Assembly: GCA_021797025.1 (NCBI GenBank)
Contig: JAKAAK010000207.1
Location: 1 to 5,775, forward strand
Reading direction: 5' to 3'
Source of the DNA: Thermoplasmata archaeon
GTDB taxonomy: Archaea > Thermoplasmatota > Thermoplasmata > Thermoplasmatales > Thermoplasmataceae
Length of the DNA stretch: 5,775 nt
Shown here: one piece after another, positions 1 through 5,359 of the stretch
Position numbering within the stretch: position 1 is the stretch's first letter
Layout of the letters: the number at the start of each line of letters is the position of its first letter
The notes under the pieces: model-generated
Databases searched by the model: none
What the model was told of the DNA's origin: nothing
Seen by the model: only the letters and a program-made list of their open reading frames with translations
Made by a program: the position numbers and the translations under genes

Positions 1-288
1 TCGTGCTATGCCTGCTTCAATACTGAACCGGCTGAACTTCCCTCCTGTGCCACTTCAGGTGTACTCAGCACAGTTCCTGCAATGATTGCTTTGTATGGAG
101 TCAATACTGCAATTAAAATACTTCTCGATTACGAAAATGACGGTAGCATTTATTTTATTGATGGTTTTAACTTCGAAATAAACAGGATAGGCATAGAAAA
201 AAATATCAATTGCAGATGCTGCCATGATAAAAATTACAGGTACCTTAACAGGGAATATTCGGGAATAGGAAAGTCACTTTTATTATAG
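1..288 (+). CDS. ThiF/MoeB/UbaA-like E1 adenylyltransferase, C-terminal fragment (5' truncated by window edge)
   Basis: E1-like enzymes adenylate the C-terminal glycine of ubiquitin-like sulfur carriers (ThiS, MoaD, archaeal SAMPs) for thiamine, molybdopterin or tRNA-thiolation chemistry. Frame 1 is open from the first base to the TAG stop, giving 95 residues with the classic family ending: a CxxC zinc half-site at residues 2 and 5 of the fragment (CYAC), the presumed catalytic/persulfide cysteine at residue 16 within LPSCATSGVL, the helix after it (VPAMIALYGVNTAIKILL), and a second CxxC half-site at 71/74 (CRCC). Spacing between these cysteines closely matches E. coli MoeB as I recall it (C172/C175, C187, C244/C247). 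The ATG at 82 is internal, not the start. The N-terminal ATP-binding domain lies outside the window, so substrate (ThiF, MoeB or UbaA role) cannot be decided. Its stop overlaps the end of the opposing permease gene. Confidence 0.88.
   Translation, partial: SCYACFNTEPAELPSCATSGVLSTVPAMIALYGVNTAIKILLDYENDGSIYFIDGFNFEINRIGIEKNINCRCCHDKNYRYLNREYSGIGKSLLL
197..203 (-). terminator. Candidate T7 terminator for the TauE/SafE gene
   Basis: Seven consecutive A on the + strand form a T7 run in the permease transcript, about 80 nt past its stop. A U7 tract is a plausible archaeal intrinsic terminator. It falls within the ThiF-like coding region, so the two convergent transcripts would overlap by roughly 90 nt. 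It may equally be a lysine/asparagine codon run with no such role. Confidence 0.3.
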
Positions 289-1053
289 TATGGCAATTTT
301 TACTATCTCACTGATTACCACTATTATGAAGACTGCCCCGAGGAACCGGTAGATGAATTTTTGATCCAGTTTATGTGCCAGCACCGAGAAATAATAACCG
401 GAAACAAGGGCTACCAGGCCTATTACCAGTGCTGCAAAAAAATCTATATGCCCTATTCTGAAATAACCAACAGAACCGCTTAAGGCGGAAAGGAACATCG
501 CAAGGGTAGCTGTCCCTACCATATTCTGTGCCTTCATAGAAAACAGGAGTATGATAACCAGAATGAACATTATTCCCCCACTGGTACCTATTATTCCGGT
601 CAGGGTTCCTATGGGTATGCTCAGCAAAAAACCCAGTAAAAGTGCAAGGGGCCTTTTGATGTTTATTTTCCTTATGCCTTTTTCTTCCGTCCTGAAAGAC
701 TTTCTGATTACATAAAAACTCATATACGCCGCCATGGCAGTAAATGCGATTTCCAGTGGAAGTACAGGTACTATGTGGGCAACAAATGCACCGAACTGGG
801 CGCCTATTATTGCACCCATCCCGAGGATCAACCCGATTCCAATATCCAGCGTTTTCTTTTTTAAATAAACATAAATAACGATGGTTGTTGTAATAACATC
901 AACCAGCAGGCTGGTTCCTATGGATGTTTTGAAATCAATGCCCATATATGAAAGCACCGGAACAACAACGAGAACCCCGCTGCTTCCGGTAATTCCGGTA
1001 AGCCCTCCAACTGCAATTCCGACAATCAGTAGTATTATTAAAAGCAAGTACAT
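283..1053 (-). CDS. TauE/SafE-family membrane permease (putative sulfite/organosulfonate or anion exporter)
   Basis: A 256-residue hydrophobic protein with about eight predicted membrane segments, the usual length for TauE/SafE (formerly DUF81). The family hallmark is two homologous halves, and both signature loops are visible: GGLTGITGSSG at 16-26, followed by a GTSLLVDVITT helix at 46-56, and GTLTGIIGTSGG at 149-160, followed by VGTATLAMFLSALSG at 179-193. A charged cytoplasmic loop (about 117-134) joins the halves. Family members export sulfite, sulfoacetate or other anions; the substrate here is not shown by sequence. ATG at 1053 is the only reasonable start because an in-frame TAA lies four codons upstream. 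No Shine-Dalgarno sequence precedes it. The 3' end overlaps the ThiF-like gene tail-to-tail, with the stop at 283-285 doubling as a Leu codon of the other gene. The sulfur link to the neighbour is suggestive only. Confidence 0.87.
   Translation of the reverse strand: MYLLLIILLIVGIAVGGLTGITGSSGVLVVVPVLSYMGIDFKTSIGTSLLVDVITTTIVIYVYLKKKTLDIGIGLILGMGAIIGAQFGAFVAHIVPVLPLEIAFTAMAAYMSFYVIRKSFRTEEKGIRKINIKRPLALLLGFLLSIPIGTLTGIIGTSGGIMFILVIILLFSMKAQNMVGTATLAMFLSALSGSVGYFRIGHIDFFAALVIGLVALVSGYYFSVLAHKLDQKFIYRFLGAVFIIVVISEIVKIAIL
297..301 (+). terminator. Candidate T-run terminator for the ThiF-like gene
   Basis: A run of five T on the + strand begins 8 nt after the ThiF-like stop codon. Archaeal RNA polymerase commonly terminates at short U-tracts without a hairpin. 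The run is short, and it lies inside the opposing permease coding sequence, so this is weak support. Confidence 0.25.
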
Positions 1054-1103
1054 AGAGGATGATTAAAGCATGGCTCAAATAGTGTACTAAAATTGATAAC
1101 ATC

Positions 1104-1110
1104 TTTATAT
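1104..1110 (-). promoter_or_regulatory. Candidate TATA box for the TauE/SafE gene
   Basis: On the minus strand the sequence reads ATATAAA, 51-57 nt before the permease ATG. A start site about 25 nt downstream would leave a leader of roughly 28 nt. Nothing TATA-like sits at the distance for a leaderless transcript, so this is the best but not a strong candidate. Confidence 0.35.
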
Positions 1111-1152
1111 TCATTCCTGTGGCATTCCTCATGCTCGGATGGGATGGTATCG

Positions 1153-1176
1153 TTTAATATGACTAAATTTAATATG
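1153..1176. repeat. 9-bp tandem-spaced direct repeat in the divergent promoter region
   Basis: TTTAATATG occurs at 1153-1161 and again at 1168-1176, 15 bp apart. The second copy contains the probable nob1 TATA box. The first copy could be an alternative TATA element or part of a regulator site. In AT-rich archaeal DNA a chance repeat is possible. The remaining stretch between the permease and nob1 (1054-1195) also has CATTCCT twice, at 1112-1118 and 1123-1129, 11 bp apart; I see no gene in it. Confidence 0.4.
1168..1175 (+). promoter_or_regulatory. TATA box for nob1
   Basis: TTTAATAT is centred about 24-25 nt upstream of the GTG start codon, the spacing between TATA box and transcription start in archaea. 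Together with the absence of a Shine-Dalgarno sequence upstream of the GTG, this indicates a leaderless mRNA starting at or next to the start codon. Confidence 0.55.
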
Positions 1177-1195
1177 GCATAGATCATTTCATCTG

Positions 1196-1669
1196 GTGGG
1201 AACTGATAAAAAGTATATAATCGATACATCAGCAATACTTTCCGGTAAAATCAATATTTCCCAGCCCGATTATATTTATGCAGATTCCGTTATAGAGGAA
1301 ATCAAAACCGGTTCCCTGGAAAAAATTCTAGACTCGGCAAATATTGATATCCGGAACCCGGACCGGAAATATGTGAATATGGCTTCAGAAGCCGCCATGA
1401 AAACAGGAGATTACAGTGTACTGAGTAAAACAGATATTGATGTACTTGCACTGGGAATAGAATATAACGGCATTATAATTACAGATGATTATGCCATTCA
1501 GAACGTTGCCATGTATTGTGGCGTAGAATATGCAGGAAGTGGCATAGATCCTATAAAGAAGAATATAGTATGGAAATACAGGTGCTCTGGTTGCCACAGG
1601 ATATATGATAAATACATGGAGATATGCCCGATCTGTGGCCACACAGTAAAGCGTTATTCAAGAAAATAA
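1196..1669 (+). CDS. nob1: rRNA maturation endonuclease Nob1 (PIN domain + zinc ribbon)
   Basis: Nob1 cleaves the precursor at the 3' end of small-subunit rRNA in late ribosome assembly. The 157-residue protein has the archaeal Nob1 layout. The PIN nuclease domain (about 6-105) carries the acidic metal-binding residues: D10 in YIIDTSAIL, E34/E35 in SVIEEI, D80/D82 in KTDIDVLALG, and D97/D98 in IITDDYAIQNVA. A C-terminal zinc ribbon has CxxC pairs at 130/133 and 144/147, followed by a basic tail. Length agrees with archaeal homologues (about 150-165 aa). The start is GTG: an in-frame TGA lies 12 codons upstream with no ATG between, and a TATA box sits at the leaderless distance. It is divergent from the permease and ends 1 nt from the opposing hypothetical gene. 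All catalytic and zinc positions look intact. Confidence 0.93.
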   Translation: MGTDKKYIIDTSAILSGKINISQPDYIYADSVIEEIKTGSLEKILDSANIDIRNPDRKYVNMASEAAMKTGDYSVLSKTDIDVLALGIEYNGIIITDDYAIQNVAMYCGVEYAGSGIDPIKKNIVWKYRCSGCHRIYDKYMEICPICGHTVKRYSRK

Positions 1670-1670
1670 C

Positions 1671-2252
1671 CTATCTCCTGTGCAACTCATAATCAAGAAT
1701 ATCTATAATTTCCCTTACCTTTTCCTTATACCTCGAAAGATTGTCATATAAATTGACAACAACCGGCATCCACTCAATTAGATTTTCCGGCGGCATCAGT
1801 GTAATTTCATAATTGCTTTTGAATTCTTTCACAATTTTTCCAGAAGGTTCATAAAGCACCCTGAACTGTTTATAAACATCGCTGTAGAAATTGAATGGCT
1901 CGTATACGGCCGGCTGGATAATGAATAGATGCTCAAAGTATTTTCTGGATATTTCAACATGGGCAAATATTTTGCTGTATTTCTTGCCATTGTTGAAAAG
2001 CCTTAAATGAAGCTCCCATGGAAATGACATCTCTTTTGCAAGACTGAATACCTCACCCTTGAAAAAACTTGGTGTTGCGTCATGGAACCCATTTTTTATC
2101 AGTGCAACCGCCACATTATCTGTATACTGTGCTGGATATAAAAGTGAAAATAATGATTCGTCAGTAATCTTATCCTTATCCACTGTAACTCTGGCTCCAT
2201 TTTCAAGTATGATTTCCTTTGGGAATTTTACAGTTATGTTGTGGACCTCCAT
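1671..2252 (-). CDS. Conserved-looking hypothetical protein, 193 aa
   Basis: I do not recognise a family. The 193-residue product is soluble, with no signal peptide or membrane segment. The N-terminal half looks like beta strands (ITVKFPKEIILENGARVTVD), followed by an aromatic-rich middle (FPWELHLRLF at 77-86, then KIFAHVEISRKYFEHLFIIQ at 94-113, and EPFNFYSDVYKQF at 118-130) and a charged C-terminal helix (about 168-190). No cysteine clusters or obvious catalytic motif are visible. Codon use resembles its neighbours, arguing for a real gene. ATG at 2252 is the first possible start, as an in-frame TAA lies three codons upstream. It follows the Rieske-ETF operon on the same strand after 52 nt, but an AT box at the leaderless distance suggests its own promoter. 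Nob1 abuts its 3' end. Confidence 0.75.
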   Translation of the reverse strand: MEVHNITVKFPKEIILENGARVTVDKDKITDESLFSLLYPAQYTDNVAVALIKNGFHDATPSFFKGEVFSLAKEMSFPWELHLRLFNNGKKYSKIFAHVEISRKYFEHLFIIQPAVYEPFNFYSDVYKQFRVLYEPSGKIVKEFKSNYEITLMPPENLIEWMPVVVNLYDNLSRYKEKVREIIDILDYELHRR

Positions 2253-2256
2253 TATA

Positions 2257-2269
2257 CCTTATATATTAG
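2257..2269. repeat. Imperfect AT-rich palindrome upstream of the hypothetical gene
   Basis: The stretch around CCTTATATATTAGG is almost self-complementary, with a single mismatched pair flanking the TATATA core. It lies 5-17 nt before the hypothetical gene's ATG, downstream of its TATA candidate, where a repressor would block initiation. No known operator matches, so this is only a candidate. Confidence 0.25.
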
Positions 2270-2276
2270 GGGTAAA

Positions 2277-2284
2277 TTATATTT
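2277..2284 (-). promoter_or_regulatory. Candidate TATA box for the 193-aa hypothetical gene
   Basis: The minus strand reads AAATATAA, preceded by a purine-rich stretch (AGAAGAAA) that could act as the TFB recognition element. It is centred about 28 nt upstream of the ATG, so transcripts would be leaderless or nearly so. This favours a promoter separate from the upstream ETF gene. Confidence 0.45.
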
Positions 2285-2304
2285 TTCTTCTGTTTTCCAG
2301 ATAT

Positions 2305-3978
2305 TCAGCGTTTCATGTAGTCATATAATTTCTCAATGAATTCATGCGAATCCATAATTATTCCCATATCAGAATGGTTGAATATAGCTGCGCCGGGATT
2401 GTTATTTATGGCTATTACCTTTCCGGCATACCTTATCCCGACAACGTGATTATCGGAACCGGAGATTCCTATGGCAATATAAAGGCCCGGGGATATGGAT
2501 ACACCGGTCAGCCCTATCTGGAATTGCCTGGGAATTATACCTGTATCAACCACCCTCCTGGTTGCACCCACCGATGCTTTGAGTTTATCGGCAATAGCAT
2601 AAATTGTCTTTATATCATCTACCCCGACTCCTGTACCGATGCCGAAGATAATATGTGTATCCAGCGGCCGCAGTTTACTGTCCAGGGGAATTTTTTCCAG
2701 GAGTCTGTAACTGGATGTGGTATTTGATCTGACTTTCAATGTTTCAAAGGACCTGCTGATATACTTCACCGGAAACATACCTTTCCTGACCGTGGCTGCA
2801 TCCGGATCGGTTTTAGATTGTATCACTGCGATTATTCCTCCTCCGAATGAGGGCTTATATTGTATCATCTTTCCGTCTTCCAGTTTTATATCAACACAAT
2901 CAGCTGTCAGCCCCAGACCCAGGGAGGCGGCAATAAAGGACATTATGTCACGGCCATTTAAATTTGATGGGGCGAGTACATGTTTTACGGGATTTTCATT
3001 TATATATTTAACGACATATTTTGCTATGGAAGCATTGTCATATCCCTCGAGATATATATACTGGTGGCATGCCAGTCCCTGGAGATTTGCTGGATCTATA
3101 TTGCCAATTACCACAATTTTGTCCCTGCTAATTTCACATATTTTGGATGAAATTTCCATTGAAATTCGGGGATCATCTACTGCCAGCCCCAGAAATATAT
3201 TGCCACTTTCCGGTTCACCCATATATTTATACTGGCCAGATCCGTTTGCGTCCTCCGGTGCATCAATAATTTTAAGAAACTCATTGAAATTTATGAATTT
3301 ATTATTCCTGGAGCTGTTGAGGGAAAATGTGTCTATTACCCTGGTTGGTGATTTGTTTCCTTTCCACGGGGTAATATCTGAGTCGTATACTTCCACTTCT
3401 TCTGGAATTATGGACGGATCTACCTGCCTGGCCCTGTTGATTTTCTCACTTACTGAAAGAAATGCTGGTAGCGGAACCTCATATTTTGCCATGCCATCAT
3501 CTTCATCCCTCGACACAACAACACTTTTTTCCATGACCTGTATTTCCGACACGCTGGACATGAAATTATATCCGCACATTTGCGCAGTTTCAGGCGGTAC
3601 CTGCGATGTCTCCCCATCCAGTGATGACTTCCCCGCAAGAATAATATCAGGATTGATAATATTCACCAGTGCAGCCAGGATATGTGCTGTAACAAAGGTA
3701 TCTGACCCGGCAAAATTCCTGTCACTTAACAGGATGCCGTGATTTATCCCCATTCTCATGGAATCCCTGAGAATATCCGCAGCATCAGGTGGGCCCATGG
3801 AGGCGGCGTATGTTTCACATCCGTATTTTTCCGATAGCTGTACTGCAGCCTCAACTGCCTTTTTATCATATGAATTGAATACAAGTTTTACGCCGCTTCT
3901 TATTATTCTCTTTGTTTTCGGGTCAAATTTAATTGCGTTTATATCCGGAATCTGTTTGACAAAAACCAGGATTTTCAT
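2305..3978 (-). CDS. Electron transfer flavoprotein, fused beta-alpha subunits (EtfBA)
   Basis: ETFs shuttle electrons from flavin dehydrogenases such as acyl-CoA dehydrogenases, and some bifurcate electrons. This 557-residue chain joins both subunits. The EtfB part (1-about 205) starts MKILVFVKQIPD, has IIRSGVKLVFNSYDKKAVEAA at about 25-45 and the nucleotide-binding loop DGETSQVPPETA at 121-132. A variable linker (about 206-258) follows. The EtfA part has GRDIMSFIAASLGLGLTADC at 342-361, then the C-terminal FAD domain: GATRRVVDTG (471-480), IPRQFQIGLTG (482-492), SPGLYIAIGISG (496-507) and AINNNPGAAIF (523-533). The usual GISGAxQH is GISGSDNH here, and GQTG is GLTG, while the conserved Thr and His remain. 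The ATG overlaps the Rieske stop as ATGA, and GGTGG seven nt upstream (minus strand 3990-3986) can act as a ribosome site, so translation is probably coupled. No ETF dehydrogenase gene is in view. Confidence 0.93.
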   Translation of the reverse strand: MKILVFVKQIPDINAIKFDPKTKRIIRSGVKLVFNSYDKKAVEAAVQLSEKYGCETYAASMGPPDAADILRDSMRMGINHGILLSDRNFAGSDTFVTAHILAALVNIINPDIILAGKSSLDGETSQVPPETAQMCGYNFMSSVSEIQVMEKSVVVSRDEDDGMAKYEVPLPAFLSVSEKINRARQVDPSIIPEEVEVYDSDITPWKGNKSPTRVIDTFSLNSSRNNKFINFNEFLKIIDAPEDANGSGQYKYMGEPESGNIFLGLAVDDPRISMEISSKICEISRDKIVVIGNIDPANLQGLACHQYIYLEGYDNASIAKYVVKYINENPVKHVLAPSNLNGRDIMSFIAASLGLGLTADCVDIKLEDGKMIQYKPSFGGGIIAVIQSKTDPDAATVRKGMFPVKYISRSFETLKVRSNTTSSYRLLEKIPLDSKLRPLDTHIIFGIGTGVGVDDIKTIYAIADKLKASVGATRRVVDTGIIPRQFQIGLTGVSISPGLYIAIGISGSDNHVVGIRYAGKVIAINNNPGAAIFNHSDMGIIMDSHEFIEKLYDYMKR

Positions 3979-4295
3979 GGAAGTTCCACCATTACCATAC
4001 CTTTCTCAATCTTTGTAGGGTATGATTTGAGATTGCCTATGGGCGAACTTTCATCCTCAGGTCCGGAAACCACATGGCCGGTCTTAATATTAAATGATGC
4101 GAAGTGGGCCGGGCATATAACATTGCATTTTTCTATAAAACCCTCCGAAAGGTCAGTTTGCTCATGTGTGCAGTAAAGATCCGTTACGTATATACTGCCA
4201 TTGAGATTCGCAACAAGCAATGGAGTGCCACTTACCGTAACAGCTTTTAAGGAATTGTTGTCAATTTTATTAATTCCAAATAGGGTTTCCCACAT
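3975..4295 (-). CDS. Rieske [2Fe-2S] ferredoxin
   Basis: A small soluble Rieske protein of 106 residues, the size of the ferredoxins of ring-hydroxylating dioxygenases and of NirD-like domains. The cluster ligands are complete: CTH at 42-44 and CPAH at 61-64, that is C42, H44, C61 and H64 with a 16-residue spacing. The following FASFNIKTGHVVSGPED segment and the closing strands around KSYPTKIEKGMVMVEL are typical of the fold. There is no signal peptide or membrane anchor, so it acts in the cytoplasm rather than in a bc1-type complex. It is the first gene of a two-gene operon, and its TGA overlaps the ATG of the fused ETF. The arrangement suggests it gives electrons to, or takes them from, the ETF or a shared dehydrogenase. 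No oxygenase gene is seen nearby. A TATA box lies at the leaderless distance. Confidence 0.92.
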   Translation of the reverse strand: MWETLFGINKIDNNSLKAVTVSGTPLLVANLNGSIYVTDLYCTHEQTDLSEGFIEKCNVICPAHFASFNIKTGHVVSGPEDESSPIGNLKSYPTKIEKGMVMVELP

Positions 4296-4315
4296 GATTA
4301 TTAATAATTACTCTT

Positions 4316-4323
4316 ATTATAAA
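4316..4323 (-). promoter_or_regulatory. TATA box for the Rieske-ETF operon
   Basis: The minus strand reads TTTATAAT, centred about 24-25 nt upstream of the Rieske ATG. There is no Shine-Dalgarno sequence in between. This is a good archaeal TATA element for a leaderless transcript covering the Rieske and ETF genes. Confidence 0.6.
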
Positions 4324-4358
4324 TATTGCGCATCCAGGCAGATTAAGAGAGATATAAA

Positions 4359-4379
4359 ATTGTAAAATGTATTGTAAAA
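4359..4379. repeat. Direct repeat ATTGTAAAA x2 in the Rieske/SMP-30 divergent promoter region
   Basis: ATTGTAAAA occurs at 4359-4367 and 4371-4379, 12 bp apart, and AATGT (4366-4370) and ACATT (4379-4383) form a short inverted repeat around the second copy. The site lies between the two divergent TATA boxes, upstream of both, where an activator or shared regulator could bind. The rest of 4296-4439 holds only the two promoters. Confidence 0.35.
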
Positions 4380-4408
4380 CATTGACCTGATCTTGGTTGA
4401 ATTAGAAA

Positions 4409-4416
4409 TTTATATA
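4409..4416 (+). promoter_or_regulatory. TATA box for the SMP-30 gene
   Basis: TTTATATA, preceded by the purine-rich AGAAA that resembles a TFB recognition element, is centred about 27 nt before the ATG. There is no ribosome binding site in front of the start. It is one of the clearest promoters in the window and predicts a leaderless mRNA. Confidence 0.65.
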
Positions 4417-4439
4417 TATAGATAAACTGATAATTATAA

Positions 4440-5267
4440 ATGAAAGCTAAATTAATAAGATCATCGCCACAGTTGAAGCTCGGAGAGTCTCCAGTGTGGA
4501 TTGACGGGGTACTTTACTACGTTGACATTCTGGGCGGTAAAATTTATGCATACAATGGATCTGTCAGGGTTCTGTACAGTGGTGATGTCATACCGTTTAT
4601 TGTCCCGTGCAGTGATGGTATTGTTTTCGGAACCAGGGACTCCATAAGGCACCTTTCTTTAGATAAGATGATAGTGGAAACACTGTTCACCGTGAATCTT
4701 CCGGGAAATGTGAGGTTCAATGACGGCAAATGCGATAAAAATGGCTTTCTTTTCGCCGGTACAATGGATATCAATGAAACTTCCCCCTCCGGAAAACTCT
4801 ATAGATTTGGCACCCGCGAGGAAACTGTACTGAATGATATAACGATCTCAAATGGCACAATATGGGATTTTGAAAGAAAGATTATGTATTATATAGATTC
4901 CCCCAGGAGAAAGATCAGAGTTTTTGATTACGACACGGACAAATCCATGATAATATCAGAAAAACAGGGCATTGATGTTTCATCCTTTGCCGGGGTTCCT
5001 GATGGCATGACCATAGATTCTGAAGGAAATCTATATGTTGCCTTTTATGGCGGCAATGGCATAATAAAATTCAATGTGGAAGGGGATGCTATGAAAAAAA
5101 TTTTTGTTGGTGTGAAAAATGTAACCTCCTGCATATTCGGGGATGATGATTTGAAAACCATTTATATAACAACGGCCAGCGATAAAAATGGAAATGGTGG
5201 CCATCTGTATAGATTTAAAAATGATGTTCCCGGAGTTGAATCCTCATCATTTAAATTTATTTCATGA
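4440..5267 (+). CDS. SMP-30/gluconolactonase (regucalcin) family protein
   Basis: The family consists of six-bladed beta-propeller, metal-dependent lactonases that open sugar lactones such as gluconolactone; in archaea they are candidates for the lactone step of Entner-Doudoroff-type sugar oxidation. The 275-residue length is typical. Visible signatures are LGESPVW with metal ligand E16, NVRFNDGKCDKNG at 90-102 (R92, N94, D95), AGTMD at 106-110, SNGTIWD at 137-143 with N138, YYIDSPRRKIRVFDYD at 150-165, GVPDGMTIDSEGNLYVA at 185-201 with metal ligand D188, and VTSCIFGDDDLKTIYITTA at 228-246. The expected divalent-metal residues (E16, N138, D188) are all present, so the enzyme is probably active. 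No signal peptide, so cytoplasmic. It is divergent from the Rieske-ETF operon and followed on the same strand by an MFS transporter 92 nt later, which fits uptake and oxidation of a sugar. The exact lactone is not evident. Confidence 0.91.
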   Translation: MKAKLIRSSPQLKLGESPVWIDGVLYYVDILGGKIYAYNGSVRVLYSGDVIPFIVPCSDGIVFGTRDSIRHLSLDKMIVETLFTVNLPGNVRFNDGKCDKNGFLFAGTMDINETSPSGKLYRFGTREETVLNDITISNGTIWDFERKIMYYIDSPRRKIRVFDYDTDKSMIISEKQGIDVSSFAGVPDGMTIDSEGNLYVAFYGGNGIIKFNVEGDAMKKIFVGVKNVTSCIFGDDDLKTIYITTASDKNGNGGHLYRFKNDVPGVESSSFKFIS

Positions 5268-5283
5268 TCTGGTTGATTTCATC

Positions 5284-5310
5284 TATATATTTTATATATT
5301 AAAATATATA
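5284..5310. repeat. Perfect 11-bp A/T-only inverted repeat between the SMP-30 and MFS genes
   Basis: TATATATTTTA at 5284-5294 is exactly complementary to TAAAATATATA at 5300-5310, with a 5-nt TATAT centre. It starts 16 nt after the SMP-30 stop and ends about 15 nt before the MFS TATA region. It could be an operator for the transporter, a terminator element (it includes TTTT), or a chance product of very AT-rich DNA. Confidence 0.45.
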
Positions 5311-5324
5311 TTATATCGATTAAC

Positions 5325-5335
5325 TATATATATAA
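5325..5335 (+). promoter_or_regulatory. TATA box for the MFS transporter gene
   Basis: TATATATATAA is centred about 29-30 nt before the ATG, giving a leaderless or very short leader. The whole 5284-5350 stretch is A/T rich, so the exact box is uncertain. GGGA at 5353-5356 is at most a very weak ribosome site. Confidence 0.45.
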
Positions 5336-5359
5336 TTACATTATAATTTATTGGGAATA

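Noticed and set aside
1..282. Minus-strand frames in the left edge that look partly protein-like (for example a stretch reading TPYKAIIAGTVLSTPEVAQE)
   Set aside because: They are interrupted by stops, whereas the + strand frame is open throughout and carries the CxxC...C...CxxC pattern of E1-like enzymes.
82..288. ATG at 82 as the start of a separate 68-aa gene
   Set aside because: The frame is continuous to base 1 and the upstream part holds the first zinc pair and the catalytic cysteine of the ThiF/MoeB fold, so this ATG is internal.
1038..1235. Small minus-strand frames upstream of the permease (also 935-1132)
   Set aside because: No motif, no promoter or ribosome site, and they overlap the permease start or the nob1 start out of frame.
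2344..2727. A 127-codon + strand frame
   Set aside because: Antisense to the FAD domain of the ETF alpha half; low-complexity product with no family resemblance.
2717..3742. A 341-codon open frame on the + strand
   Set aside because: It lies wholly antisense to the fused ETF gene, whose translated frame shows unmistakable EtfB and EtfA motifs. The + strand product has no recognisable motif and is a by-product of codon bias.
5281..5350. Runs of TATATA considered as a replication origin or DNA-unwinding element
   Set aside because: No ORB-like repeats or Cdc6/Orc1 gene nearby; the AT-richness is sufficiently explained by promoter and spacer DNA.
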